64,000 bases of DNA from Roseibium album. Its GTDB lineage: Bacteria > Pseudomonadota > Alphaproteobacteria > Rhizobiales > Stappiaceae. The notes below the pieces were generated by a model that had not been told where the DNA came from, searched no databases, and saw nothing but the letters and a program-made list of their open reading frames with translations. Position 1 is the first letter of the stretch. Each line of letters begins with the position of its first letter. A program made the translations under genes and the position numbers. Shown piece by piece: positions 45,969 to 55,071 of the stretch. The stretch is taken from contig NZ_CXWE01000006.1 of NCBI RefSeq assembly GCF_001404515.1, positions 124,001-188,000 of the forward strand. The letters are read 5' to 3'.

Positions 45969-47585
45969 ATGATGAGTCAGTCTTGGAAAACAAGCAGTAT
46001 CACAATAACGAAATCAACACCGTCCGGGCGTCACATGAAGTCCCAAGCGTCAGCAAACGGCAGCGACACGCTGGCTATCAACAGGCAACGCGCTCTCCGG
46101 CGACGGGAGATGGCCCGTTCGGTCAGAGATATTCGCAGCCGCCTGGGAGCGCCTGAAAGCCGTCACTCCACATTCGAACACGAGCGCCAGCACCTGTTTG
46201 CGGACACACGCATCAATGCGGCTTTTGCTGCGCCCCTGCTGGCATTGATCGTGGCTGCCATATCTTCCCTGTGGGTGAGCCCGCAGTTCATGGGAGCCTG
46301 GTTCCTCATTACTATCTGCACCCACTTTCTGATGGTGGTTATCAGTCACTCTTACGAAAAGGCGCCATCTGACCAGAAAGTCCGGATTGTCTGGAGCCGT
46401 CGATTTATCATTGGTGACCTGATCTACGGATGCAGCTGGGCCCTTTTCTTCCTGATGCCGGTTGCAAGCGGCGCAGGTGAAGGCCTGGTCATCTTCCATT
46501 TCGCGGCTTTGTTGATCGTGATTGCCATGAACACGATGCAATCCGCCAACTTGCCGAAGTGCCTTCTGGCAAGCACGCTGCCGATCACCTTTTTTGTCAC
46601 TTTCAGCTTTTTGCAGCAATCCAGTGCGGTTCACTACACGTTGGCAGCGATGGCTATTGGTGCACAGGGGTTTTTCCTGATCCTCGGCAATCAGCTTCTC
46701 AAGAACGCAAACACGATGCTGGAGTATCGGGCTGACAAGGATCACCTGATTGCCGAACTCGAAACCGCGAATTCAATGTCCGACGAGGCGCGCAGGCGTG
46801 CAGAAGCCGCAAACCTTGCCAAATCCCGCTTCCTTGCAACGATGAGCCACGAACTGCGCACTCCGCTCAACGCCATTCTCGGGTTTTCGGAGATCATGAA
46901 GGACGAGGTCCTGGGTTCAATGGCAAACAAGACCTACCGCGCCTATGCGGAAGACATCCACGGCTCGGGTGAACATCTGCTCAATCTCATCAACGAAATT
47001 CTCGACCTGTCCAGGATCGAGGCGGGACGCCACGAGCTGCATGAAGAACCAATTTTGCTTGAGGACGTGGTTGCCGAGTGCGGCACCATGATGAAGGTTC
47101 GCGCCAAAGCAAAGTCGATCGTGCTGCATCACGCGCATCAGTCGGATCTTCCGCGTGTGTGGGCCGATGAACGCGCTCTGCGGCAGGTCGTGCTCAACCT
47201 CATGTCCAACGCGGTCAAGTTCACACCAATCGGCGGTGAAGTTCGCGTCAACCTGGGTCCTACAAGCGACGGCGGGCAGTATGTGTCTGTCCGGGACAAC
47301 GGCCCCGGAATTCCGGAGGAGGAAATTCCCACCGTTCTGGAAGCTTTCGGCCAGGGATCACATGCGATCAAGAGCGCGGAACCTGGTACGGGCCTCGGGC
47401 TTTCCATCGTGCAGGCCCTTATCAGCATGCATGACGGCACGTTCAAGATTAAGTCGCAGCTGGGCGAAGGTACAGAGGTAACGGTCTGTCTGCCTCCTTC
47501 ACGAAACATGAATTACCCAGCAGACGACAAGTCCGTTGCGCCCGGCAGCCTGGACGCACGTCTGAGAACGGCAAATTCTGGTTGA
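45969..47585 (+). CDS. Membrane sensor histidine kinase, PleC/DivJ-like
   Basis: A 538-residue kinase. Four or more transmembrane helices (about 83-245) are followed by a short coil, an HisKA dimerisation domain with the phosphorylated His294 (FLATMSHELRTPLNAILG) and a HATPase domain with N box (LMSNAVKFTP), G1 (VRDNGPGIP) and G2 (GTGLGLSIV). The HisKA sequence is of the Alphaproteobacterial PleC/PdhS group, which signal to DivK-like regulators. No response regulator lies in the window. Start 45969 or 45972; an in-frame ATG at 46035 is also possible. Confidence 0.9.
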   Translation: MMSQSWKTSSITITKSTPSGRHMKSQASANGSDTLAINRQRALRRREMARSVRDIRSRLGAPESRHSTFEHERQHLFADTRINAAFAAPLLALIVAAISSLWVSPQFMGAWFLITICTHFLMVVISHSYEKAPSDQKVRIVWSRRFIIGDLIYGCSWALFFLMPVASGAGEGLVIFHFAALLIVIAMNTMQSANLPKCLLASTLPITFFVTFSFLQQSSAVHYTLAAMAIGAQGFFLILGNQLLKNANTMLEYRADKDHLIAELETANSMSDEARRRAEAANLAKSRFLATMSHELRTPLNAILGFSEIMKDEVLGSMANKTYRAYAEDIHGSGEHLLNLINEILDLSRIEAGRHELHEEPILLEDVVAECGTMMKVRAKAKSIVLHHAHQSDLPRVWADERALRQVVLNLMSNAVKFTPIGGEVRVNLGPTSDGGQYVSVRDNGPGIPEEEIPTVLEAFGQGSHAIKSAEPGTGLGLSIVQALISMHDGTFKIKSQLGEGTEVTVCLPPSRNMNYPADDKSVAPGSLDARLRTANSG

Positions 47586-47587
47586 GT

Positions 47588-48610
47588 TCAGGACTTTGCA
47601 GAGACACCTGCGTCTGCAAATGTCGCCATTCCGGAATGCATTTCCGCGGAAGCCTTGACTATTCCTGCCGCAAGCGCCGCACCAGATCCTTCTCCCAGTC
47701 GCATGCCGAAATCGAACAGCGCATCCTTTTCCATATGCTCGAGCACCCTGGCATGTGCGTGTTCCGCGGAGACATGCGCAAACACGCAATGATCCAGTCC
47801 GGCAGGGTCCATCGCGTACACAACCGCGGCGGCCGCCGTTGTGACGAAGCCGTCGATGATCACCGGTACACGTTGCAAACGCGCAGCGATGATAAGACCG
47901 GCCATGGCGGCAATCTCCCGGCCACCAACCCTGCGAAGGATTTCAAGCGGATCTTTTTCGCCATTGAGCCGAACGACGGCCGTTTCTACTGCCGCCCGTT
48001 TTCTGGCAAGGCCTTCATCATCGACCCCGGTTCCGCGCCCGATCCAGTCCGAAGCTTCACCACCGAAAAGCCCATGAAAAACGGCTGCTGCAACAGTGGT
48101 GTTGCCGATGCCCATTTCTCCGAGACAAATGAGATCAATGCCTCCGGCAAGTGCCTCCATGCCATAAGCCATCGTCGCCGCGCAATTTGCTTCGTCCATT
48201 GCATCTTCGCGCGTGATGCTGGGCGTCGGCATGTCTACCGCCAGATCAAAAACCTTCAGGCCGATGTCATTCACGCGGCAAAGCTGATTGATGGCGGCAC
48301 CCCCGGCAGCAAAATTCTCGACCATCTGCTTGTTGACGGCGCTCGGGAAAGCCGAAACCCCTTCGTCGGCAACTCCATGCGCAGAGGCAAAGATTGCGAC
48401 CATGGGCCGGGTGACCTTGGGAGGCGCCTTGCCAGACCAGGCCGCCAGCCATTCGGCAAGCTCTTCCAGGCGACCCAGCGAACCGGCAGGTTTTGTCAAT
48501 TGGCTGTCCCGCTCCCGGACCTTGTGCAGCGCTTCTTCGTCCGGTCCCGGCATGGACTTCACCAGGTTGCGGATATCATCGAAAGGAAGCGCGGTTTCGG
48601 AAAGGGACAT
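47588..48610 (-). CDS. cobT: Nicotinate-nucleotide-dimethylbenzimidazole phosphoribosyltransferase CobT
   Basis: A 340-residue enzyme of the lower-loop step of cobalamin synthesis, making alpha-ribazole phosphate. DSQLTKPAGSLGRLEELAEWLA, FASAHGVADEGVSAFPSAV, AGGAAINQLCR, CLGEMGIGNTTVAAAV and the catalytic Glu in LGEGSGAALA are characteristic. ATG at 48610 is chosen; the longer frame to 48739 would run into the intergenic space. It is divergent from cobS with about 110 bp between; no cobalamin riboswitch was found there. Confidence 0.95.
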   Translation of the reverse strand: MSLSETALPFDDIRNLVKSMPGPDEEALHKVRERDSQLTKPAGSLGRLEELAEWLAAWSGKAPPKVTRPMVAIFASAHGVADEGVSAFPSAVNKQMVENFAAGGAAINQLCRVNDIGLKVFDLAVDMPTPSITREDAMDEANCAATMAYGMEALAGGIDLICLGEMGIGNTTVAAAVFHGLFGGEASDWIGRGTGVDDEGLARKRAAVETAVVRLNGEKDPLEILRRVGGREIAAMAGLIIAARLQRVPVIIDGFVTTAAAAVVYAMDPAGLDHCVFAHVSAEHAHARVLEHMEKDALFDFGMRLGEGSGAALAAGIVKASAEMHSGMATFADAGVSAKS

Positions 48611-48718
48611 ATTGTTTTTTTCCCGGTCTGTTTGAAGGTCAATGATCCGATACTTGGTGCTGTCAGGCGGCTGATCTATAACGACGCCTTGAAAAAACTC
48701 AAGCACAGGACCGGCCTG

Positions 48719-49591
48719 ATGAACCCCGAAACCGACCAAACTTCCAATTCTCGGGAGAACCGCGGTTCCAACAATACCAAAAACAGGTCGAACGGGATGA
48801 CAGGTGCTTTTTCCAAGCTTGCAGCAGACACCGCCGCGTGCGTGCGATTCTTTTCCCGCCTCCCACTGCCGCAGGTCAATTCTGCCGACGACCCTTCATC
48901 GCCACCCGACTTTTCCCGGATCGCGCGGGCCGCGCCCCTGGCCGGTGTTGCCGTTGCACTCCCGGCCGCCGGTCTGGGCATGTTTCTCGCCTATACGCAT
49001 CTACCGGGGCTCGTGGTAGCTACCATCGCGATAGCTCTGCTCTGCGCAACCACCGGTGCCCTGCACGAAGATGGAATGAGCGATGTCGCGGACGGGTTTT
49101 TCGGCGGCACAACGCGGCAACGGCGTCTGGACATCATGAAGGACAGCAGGATCGGAGCATTCGGTGCCCTTGCCCTTGTGCTGACCGTTGTCCTGCGCAT
49201 TTTTCTCCTCGCATCATTATGGCAAAAGTTCAGCCCCGCAGACGCTGCGCTGCTCTTTCTTGCTTCGGAAGCCATCAGCCGGACCATGCTTGTCTGGCAG
49301 TGGTACGAAAGACCTCTTGCCCGCCTGGACGGCCTGGCGGCCAGATATGGCAAACCCGGCGGCGAATCTGCGTTGCAGGCCGTGTTTTTAACTATTCCAC
49401 TGCTCATTCCCGCGGCATTGATCCTGACTGTGCCGGCTCTTCTGGTCGGCGTTCTGGTTGCTGCAGCGGCGGCTTTTGGCACCGGACGCCTGTCGGTGCA
49501 GAAAATCGGCGGCGTCACAGGCGACGTATTGGGCGCTATTCAGCAAATCTGCGGACTTGGATTCCTCACCGGGATGCTTATGGTGCACTGA
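48719..49591 (+). CDS. cobS: Adenosylcobinamide-GDP ribazoletransferase CobS
   Basis: A 290-residue integral membrane enzyme joining adenosylcobinamide-GDP and alpha-ribazole (or its phosphate): FFSRLPLP, ALHEDGMSDVADGFFGGTTRQRRLDIMKDSRIGAFG (the two Asp-rich metal motifs) and GGVTGDVLGAIQQ. ATG at 48719 is chosen; 48797 is a good alternative that gives a 264-residue protein of more usual length, because the first 26 residues are polar and low in complexity. Divergent from cobT. Confidence 0.92.
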   Translation: MNPETDQTSNSRENRGSNNTKNRSNGMTGAFSKLAADTAACVRFFSRLPLPQVNSADDPSSPPDFSRIARAAPLAGVAVALPAAGLGMFLAYTHLPGLVVATIAIALLCATTGALHEDGMSDVADGFFGGTTRQRRLDIMKDSRIGAFGALALVLTVVLRIFLLASLWQKFSPADAALLFLASEAISRTMLVWQWYERPLARLDGLAARYGKPGGESALQAVFLTIPLLIPAALILTVPALLVGVLVAAAAAFGTGRLSVQKIGGVTGDVLGAIQQICGLGFLTGMLMVH

Positions 49592-49619
49592 GAAAGTGCG
49601 GTGCAGGCAGCTACACGTC

Positions 49620-50807
49620 ATGAAAAACGAATTTCTCGGCAATCCGATCGAAACATGGTCCTGGACAAACAGGATTGTGGTTCTGATTGCAGTCTTGTTT
49701 TGTCTGTCCGCCTGTGGAAGCAGGCCTGAAGTCGGCGCGCTTGCACTTACGGAAGTCCCGGCGCAGGGGGCCAAGACCCACGAGATCCTTGTTGTTACGA
49801 CGCGAGAACGCGACAGTCGTCCCGACACATATTTCAACGGTGAACGAGGCGAGCAGGTCAACTACGCGCAGGCAACAATCTCCGTGCCGCCGAGCCACGA
49901 GCTAAGCCAGGTCGAATGGCCTGACAGCTTGCCCGGCAACCCGGATACGGATTTTGTGGCGCGCAATGCCGGATACATTGCCGACAAGGACGCCTTCACC
50001 AGGGAAATCAACACCAGGCTTTCGAGATTGCCGAAGGGCAAGCGAGAGGTCTTCCTGTTCATTCACGGCTATAACACATTGTTTCCGGAGGCGCTTTACC
50101 GGTTTGTTCAGGTCGTGCATGACGGAAACATCGAAGCCGTGCCGGTTCTGTTCACCTGGGCGTCTCGCGGCAAGTTGCAGGACTATGTCTATGATCTGAA
50201 CAGCGCCGCCATCGCCCGACAGGCCCTGGCGCAGACGATGCTACAGCTTGCAAACTCCAAGGCAGAAAAAATCACCATCCTGGCGCATTCCATGGGCAAC
50301 TGGCTGCTGATGGAAACCGCAATACAGTCGTCTCCGGCGCAAAGAAAAGCTCTTGAGGGCAAAGTCGATGTCGTCATACTCGCAGCGCCCGATATCGACA
50401 TCGATCTCTTCAAGGCCCAACTGAAGAAACTCGGCACCCCGGCCAATCCGTATGTTGTCGTAGTGTCCCGGGACGACAAGGCGCTCCGCATCTCCCGGGC
50501 GATAGCCGGTGGCAAAGAGCGTGTCGGCGCCTATTCCAATGATGAGGAACTTGCCGAACTTGGCGCAATCGTGATCGATGTGACACAACTCGATTCGCTG
50601 GATTCTGCAAATCACTCGAAATTTGCACAGCTGGCACAACTCAGTCCGGAATTCCGCAAAACCCTCGGACAATCGGGACTTCGTTCTGCCACCGACGCCG
50701 GACGCGGGGCGACGCTCGGCGATAACCTGGGAACGTTCGTCGGCAACACGGTTGCTTTGCCGGTGAACATCATAACCGCGCCCTTTACCTATGGTGGCGG
50801 CGGCTGA
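49620..50807 (+). CDS. Lipoprotein alpha/beta hydrolase, DUF900 family
   Basis: A 395-residue protein. A lipobox is visible (LSAC after a hydrophobic stretch, Cys about residue 32), so it is probably anchored by a lipid. The DUF900 esterase-like fold is clear: FLFIHGYNTLFPEALYRFVQ, PVLFTWASRG and the nucleophile LAHSMGNWLLME (Ser). A C-terminal Gly-rich end (TYGGGG) and AGRGATLGDNLG region are unusual. Substrate unknown. Starts 28 bp after cobS, possibly co-transcribed but functionally unrelated. Confidence 0.88.
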   Translation: MKNEFLGNPIETWSWTNRIVVLIAVLFCLSACGSRPEVGALALTEVPAQGAKTHEILVVTTRERDSRPDTYFNGERGEQVNYAQATISVPPSHELSQVEWPDSLPGNPDTDFVARNAGYIADKDAFTREINTRLSRLPKGKREVFLFIHGYNTLFPEALYRFVQVVHDGNIEAVPVLFTWASRGKLQDYVYDLNSAAIARQALAQTMLQLANSKAEKITILAHSMGNWLLMETAIQSSPAQRKALEGKVDVVILAAPDIDIDLFKAQLKKLGTPANPYVVVVSRDDKALRISRAIAGGKERVGAYSNDEELAELGAIVIDVTQLDSLDSANHSKFAQLAQLSPEFRKTLGQSGLRSATDAGRGATLGDNLGTFVGNTVALPVNIITAPFTYGGGG

Positions 50808-50878
50808 CGCCGTATCTGGGTTCTTTCCAGCCGCTTTCCAGTCTTGGCAAAGCCACAATCTGTCGCCATATCCGCTTC

Positions 50879-51058
50879 ATGAATTCGCCTTGTATAAAAT
50901 TCTGCCAGATCGATCAGGAATCCGGCCTTTGCGCCGGCTGCCTCCGGTCTCTCGATGAAATCGCCGGCTGGACGGGTTTCAGCGAAAAACAACGCAAGGA
51001 AATCCTGTCGCAAATCCCCAACCGCCGCCTGCCCGAGGCTGCCGAAGGCAGCGACTGA
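50879..51058 (+). CDS. DUF1289 small cysteine-rich protein
   Basis: A 59-residue protein, short enough to be missed by many gene callers. DUF1289 signature: PCIKFCQIDQESGLCAGCLRSLDEIAGW (Cys residues at about 5, 9, 18 and 21), then KEILSQIPNRR. The four cysteines may bind zinc or a cluster. Its TGA overlaps the ATG of the protease gene (TGATG, 51056-51060), so the two are translationally coupled. Confidence 0.9.
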   Translation: MNSPCIKFCQIDQESGLCAGCLRSLDEIAGWTGFSEKQRKEILSQIPNRRLPEAAEGSD

Positions 51059-51771
51059 TGGGTGGCCCCAGACAGATCCGGGGCCTGGTGGTCGCCGCAT
51101 TGATCATTATCTGCGGCGTCATGATCTTTCTGGCCTTTTTCGGCAATCCGTCAGATCCGGAAAACATCAATTTCGACGACAGTGGACCGCGTCTCGTTGC
51201 GCTTTCAGCGTTGGCGTTCGTCTTTCTTGCCAGTTTCATTTTCGGTCAACCGAAAATCCGAGAAATCGTGCAAGGGACGCTATTCTGGGGCGGTCTGTGC
51301 GCCCTGCTTGTCGTCGGCTACACCTACCGCACCGATCTGGTTCAGGCCGGATACCGTGTACTCGGCGCACTGGCCCCCGGACTCGCCGTCACCCAACCTG
51401 ACGGTTCGATCCTGATCGTGCGCGACGCAACCGGTCATTTTGTACTTGATGGCCGTGTCAACGGTGCGCAAACCCATTTTCTGCTCGATACCGGTGCCAG
51501 CGCCGTTGTCCTGACATACGGCGACGCCCAACGGGCAGGTTTTCATCCGGAAGACCTGTCGTTCACCGTACCTGTCTCGACCGCAAACGGCCGGACACTT
51601 GTGGCACCGATCCGCATCGACACGATCACCGTGGGAGACCATTCATTCAATAACATCCGCGGTTTCGTCGCACGCGAGGGCTCGCTGAGCGGCAGCCTGT
51701 TCGGCCTCACCGCCCTCGACCGGCTGCAGAGTTGGCGGATCGAAGGTGACCGACTGATCATGACTCCTTAG
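51058..51771 (+). CDS. Membrane retropepsin-like aspartic protease (TIGR02281 family)
   Basis: A 237-residue protein with three hydrophobic N-terminal segments (about 9-27, 47-63 and 73-88) and a C-terminal clan AA domain. The catalytic motif is FLLDTGASAVVLT; a single Asp-Thr-Gly per chain implies a homodimer. The gene follows DUF1289, an arrangement common in Rhizobiales and Rhodobacterales. Substrates of this family are not well known. Convergent with dusA. Confidence 0.92.
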   Translation: MGGPRQIRGLVVAALIIICGVMIFLAFFGNPSDPENINFDDSGPRLVALSALAFVFLASFIFGQPKIREIVQGTLFWGGLCALLVVGYTYRTDLVQAGYRVLGALAPGLAVTQPDGSILIVRDATGHFVLDGRVNGAQTHFLLDTGASAVVLTYGDAQRAGFHPEDLSFTVPVSTANGRTLVAPIRIDTITVGDHSFNNIRGFVAREGSLSGSLFGLTALDRLQSWRIEGDRLIMTP

Positions 51772-51791
51772 AACAAACGGAAAATTTCCCG

Positions 51792-52793
51792 CTATTCAGC
51801 GGCTTCCACATCAAGATCCGTCGGGCTGACTGCGGCCAGGGCCCTGTCAACGACCTCCAGTCCGGCACCGGGCTTGATTGCCTCGACCGTCAGGATCCGC
51901 CGCCATGACCGTGCTCCGGGACGTCCGTGAAACAGGCCGAGCATATGCCGGGTCATACGTGCAAGCTTGACACCCTTGCCAAGCTGTTCTTCCAGATAGT
52001 TCCTGTGAGCCCGCACCGCATCCCAAGGTGAGACGTCCCCTGTCGTGCCTCCATAAAAACGGCGGTCGACTTCTCCCAGCATCTGCGGTGTGTGATATGC
52101 AGCGCGGCCGAACATCAAACCGTCCAGCGTGTCAAGAAATGGCTCCGACTGGTCGAGCGTTTGCAGTCCGCCGTTCAGCCCGATGAACATTTCAGGAAAC
52201 CGATTTTTCAGGCGCAGGACACGATCATAATCAAGGGGAGGAATATCACGGTTTTCCTTTGGGCTCAGTCCCTTTAGCCAGGCCTTGCGGGCATGTACCC
52301 AGAGCGCATCCGCACCGGCCTCGAATACCAACTCGGCCATGCGGTCGAGAGCCGTTTCGGGATCCTGGTCGTCCACACCGATCCTGCACTTGACGGTCAC
52401 CGGTATCTCGACAGCATCCTTCATGGCCGAAACGCAGGAAGCGACGAGTTCCGGCTCCAGCATGAGACAGGCACCGAATCGCCCGGACTGCACGCGGTCG
52501 GACGGACAGCCAACATTGATGTTGACTTCACCATAGCCGTATTCGGCAACGATCCGAGCCGACTCGGCCATCTCCACCGGGTCTGAACCGCCCAGTTGAC
52601 ATGCAATCGGATGCTCCAGACCGGAAAACCCGAGCAGATGATCCCGGTCACCATGAATGACCGCCCCTGTCGTAACCATCTCCGTATAGAGCAACGCATG
52701 TCGCGACAACTGACGGTGAAACGCACGGCAGTGCCTGTCAGTCCATTCCATCATGGGCGCAACGGCGATCTTATGTTCTTGATATTTTTTCAT
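51792..52793 (-). CDS. dusA: tRNA-dihydrouridine(20/20a) synthase DusA
   Basis: A 333-residue FMN enzyme that reduces uridine in the tRNA D-loop. IAVAPMMEWTDRHCRAFHRQLS, EVNINVGCPSDRVQSGRFGACLM with the catalytic Cys, VTVKCRIGVDD and LNGGLQTL are typical DusA signatures. ATG at 52793 is chosen; the frame is open upstream to 53075, but that part lacks coding character. The ribosome site is weak. Confidence 0.95.
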   Translation of the reverse strand: MKKYQEHKIAVAPMMEWTDRHCRAFHRQLSRHALLYTEMVTTGAVIHGDRDHLLGFSGLEHPIACQLGGSDPVEMAESARIVAEYGYGEVNINVGCPSDRVQSGRFGACLMLEPELVASCVSAMKDAVEIPVTVKCRIGVDDQDPETALDRMAELVFEAGADALWVHARKAWLKGLSPKENRDIPPLDYDRVLRLKNRFPEMFIGLNGGLQTLDQSEPFLDTLDGLMFGRAAYHTPQMLGEVDRRFYGGTTGDVSPWDAVRAHRNYLEEQLGKGVKLARMTRHMLGLFHGRPGARSWRRILTVEAIKPGAGLEVVDRALAAVSPTDLDVEAAE

Positions 52794-53227
52794 TTTTCTT
52801 GTTTTCAAGGAACCGGAATTGCACGGGCAAGGTCCAGGTCGGACAAAATTGTCTGTCTTTCGCGGCGAAGTGATCTTCTGGAGAACACACGACGCACCCG
52901 CTGGATAGCAAAATTGGTCGCAATTCAAAAGCTCCCTTCTGGTAATTGCGGCGCAATGGTTTGTCGAAAGGACATCTTCAAGTCCGATAGGTTGCGGCGT
53001 CGCAAGGATGCCCAAAGCTGACTTTTGTTGCTCTTTATCCAGATGACCGAGATGCGGGACATTGCGGATCTTCAATTCGCGGCGCTGAATGTCAGCTCGG
53101 TGATTACTATCATTTGTGTAGTGGATTGCTTTCGTCCGAGAAGTATCTCGTGGTTCGTTCAGTCCTTAGAAGACGCGTCATGGAGCTGATCAATCCCAGC
53201 TCAAGACACTTCTGAAAGGATCTTACG
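52794..53227. other. 434-bp gap upstream of osmC and dusA
   Basis: No convincing gene. The two divergent promoters (dusA to the left, osmC to the right) are here. The region is moderately AT-rich around 52830-52930. Open frames on the minus strand are long but lack domains or ribosome sites. Confidence 0.5.
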
Positions 53228-53794
53228 ATGACAACTTCTACACAAGACAAGCCAGTTTCAAACGGCGTAAACACCGAAGCGCTGATTGGTGCGCGGGGTG
53301 TATTTGCAGAGATGCCGCAAGCAGCGTCTTTTACATTCCGTAGCAACTGCGACTGGGTTGATGGCAGCGAGAGCCGCAACACAATCAACGGCTATTTCGG
53401 CCTGGGTGAAGAACACATCCGCAAGCAAACCTTCGTCATCAGTTCTGATCACCCGGCGGTGTTTTCGGCCACTGACAGAGCACCAACACCCCCGGAAATC
53501 GCGTTATCCGCATTGGCAAGCTGCCTGACCGGCGGCATAGCTGCCGTTGCACAGCATCGTGGCATCCAGTTGCGCAAAGTTCAGGCCGTTGTCGAAGGCG
53601 ATATGGACATGCGTGGTATTCTGGGCATGGATCCCGACATTCGCAACGGCTTCAGCGCCGTCCGTGTGACGTTTAACATCGACGCGGATGCGAGCGATGA
53701 CGATATCCGTGCTTTGGTCGCTCAGTCGCAGAAAAGATCGACTGTTTTTGATCTGATGACCAACCCCACCAACGTGCATGTTGTCGTTGCTTAG
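53228..53794 (+). CDS. OsmC family protein
   Basis: A 188-residue protein of the OsmC/Ohr superfamily: PPEIALSALASCLTGGIAAVAQHRGIQLRKVQAVVEGDMD. One redox-active cysteine is in SCLTGG; the second peroxidatic Cys of Ohr (TCP) is not obvious, so the subtype is uncertain. Family members detoxify organic peroxides or bind small ligands. GAAAGGATC precedes the ATG. It starts a set with a flavin monooxygenase-like and a nitronate monooxygenase-like gene. Confidence 0.9.
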   Translation: MTTSTQDKPVSNGVNTEALIGARGVFAEMPQAASFTFRSNCDWVDGSESRNTINGYFGLGEEHIRKQTFVISSDHPAVFSATDRAPTPPEIALSALASCLTGGIAAVAQHRGIQLRKVQAVVEGDMDMRGILGMDPDIRNGFSAVRVTFNIDADASDDDIRALVAQSQKRSTVFDLMTNPTNVHVVVA

Positions 53795-53823
53795 AAACCC
53801 GATGGAAACAGGGAGCGAGTGTC

Positions 53824-55059
53824 ATGCGATGTATTTCGACCGTCATCATTGGCGCCGGGCAAGCCGGGCTCGCAATGAGCAAATGTCTCTCGGACCGTTC
53901 CGTCACCCATGTCGTGCTGGAACGGGGCGAGATAGCACAATCCTGGGTAAAAGACAGATGGGACAGTTTGCGCCTGCTCACCCCAAATTGGCAGTCCCGG
54001 TTGCCGGGTTTCAGCTACCGAGGACCGGATCCGGATGGATTCATGAACATGCCGCAAATCACGGATTACCTGCGTGATTATGCTCATGTGATTGCCGCGC
54101 CCGTGGAAGAACACACGACCGTTAGTTCCGTAACCCCGGACGGGAACAGCTATTTGGTCTGCACCAGCAGGGGCGACTGGATTTGTGACAATGTCGTCGT
54201 CGCAAGCGGAGCCTGCGCGCAACCAAGACTGCCGCAGATAGCCAACGCCGTTCCGACAAGTATCGCGCAACTCTCTCTCGCTACCTACAAATCGCCTAAC
54301 CAGGTTGCACAGGGCGGTGTTTTGGTTGTCGGAGCCTCAGCAAGCGGTGTGCAGATTGCAGCTGAGCTCAGCACGACCGGGCATTCCGTGACCCTTGCGG
54401 TGGGTGAACATATTCGCGCGCCGCGTCACTATCGCGGGCGGGACATACAGTGGTGGCTGGATCGCACCGGTGTCCTGGATGCAGCCGTCAAGGATGTAGA
54501 CGATATTGCCCGCGCGCGTCGCGTACCGTCCTTCCAGCTGATGGGCGACGCGGGGTTGGATGCGATCGATCTGAATACGCTTCAAGCCATGGGAGTAGCC
54601 ATCACCGGCAGACTGGTTGGCATTCGGCACGGAAAGGCCCAATTTTCTGGCTCTCTGGCCAATCATTGCGCCATGTCGGATCTGAAAATCGGGCGGCTCC
54701 TTGAACACTTCGACGATTGGGCCATGTGCGTAAACCTCCCTGATCTGCAAGTCCCGCGGCGACTTCCTCCGACATGTTTTCCCAGTTCACCGCACCTGAC
54801 GGCCGACCTGAACAATGGTGCATTCCGCACCATAGTTTGGGCAACGGGATATTCTCCGGATTTCAGCTGGTTGAAGCTTCCCGTGTTTGATCAGAAGGAC
54901 ACCCTGATCCACGACCAGGGCGTGGTCGCACCCGGTCTTTATGTGCTGGGGCTACCCTTCATGCGACGCCGGAAGTCCGCGCTGATCGATGGCGTGGGTG
55001 GCGACGCCCAGGCTCTTGCCGATCATCTTGTTGCAAATCGAACCAAGCGCGCTGCCTGA
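53824..55059 (+). CDS. Flavin-containing monooxygenase-like FAD/NAD(P) oxidoreductase
   Basis: A 411-residue enzyme with two Rossmann motifs: VIIGAGQAGLAMSKCL at the start (FAD) and VLVVGASASGVQIAAEL in the middle (NADPH). WATGYSPDFSWLKLPVFD is the terminal FAD-site region typical of CzcO/YUCCA-like flavoproteins. It could oxidise a heteroatom or a ketone. It follows osmC by 29 bp, with GGGAG before its ATG, and is followed 12 bp later by a nitronate monooxygenase-like gene, so the three are one operon. Confidence 0.88.
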   Translation: MRCISTVIIGAGQAGLAMSKCLSDRSVTHVVLERGEIAQSWVKDRWDSLRLLTPNWQSRLPGFSYRGPDPDGFMNMPQITDYLRDYAHVIAAPVEEHTTVSSVTPDGNSYLVCTSRGDWICDNVVVASGACAQPRLPQIANAVPTSIAQLSLATYKSPNQVAQGGVLVVGASASGVQIAAELSTTGHSVTLAVGEHIRAPRHYRGRDIQWWLDRTGVLDAAVKDVDDIARARRVPSFQLMGDAGLDAIDLNTLQAMGVAITGRLVGIRHGKAQFSGSLANHCAMSDLKIGRLLEHFDDWAMCVNLPDLQVPRRLPPTCFPSSPHLTADLNNGAFRTIVWATGYSPDFSWLKLPVFDQKDTLIHDQGVVAPGLYVLGLPFMRRRKSALIDGVGGDAQALADHLVANRTKRAA

Positions 55060-55071
55060 AGGAAATCGATC

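Noticed and set aside
47582..48718. A long open frame opposite cobT leading into cobS
   Set aside because: The antisense strand of a high-GC gene often stays open. It has no domain and no ribosome site; the real cobS begins near 48719.
48611..48718. Possible cobalamin riboswitch between cobT and cobS
   Set aside because: The B12-box sequence is absent and the space is too short for the whole element.
52794..53075. A 94-residue N-terminal extension of DusA
   Set aside because: The extra part lacks coding character and the conserved DusA start IAVAPMMEW follows the ATG at 52793.
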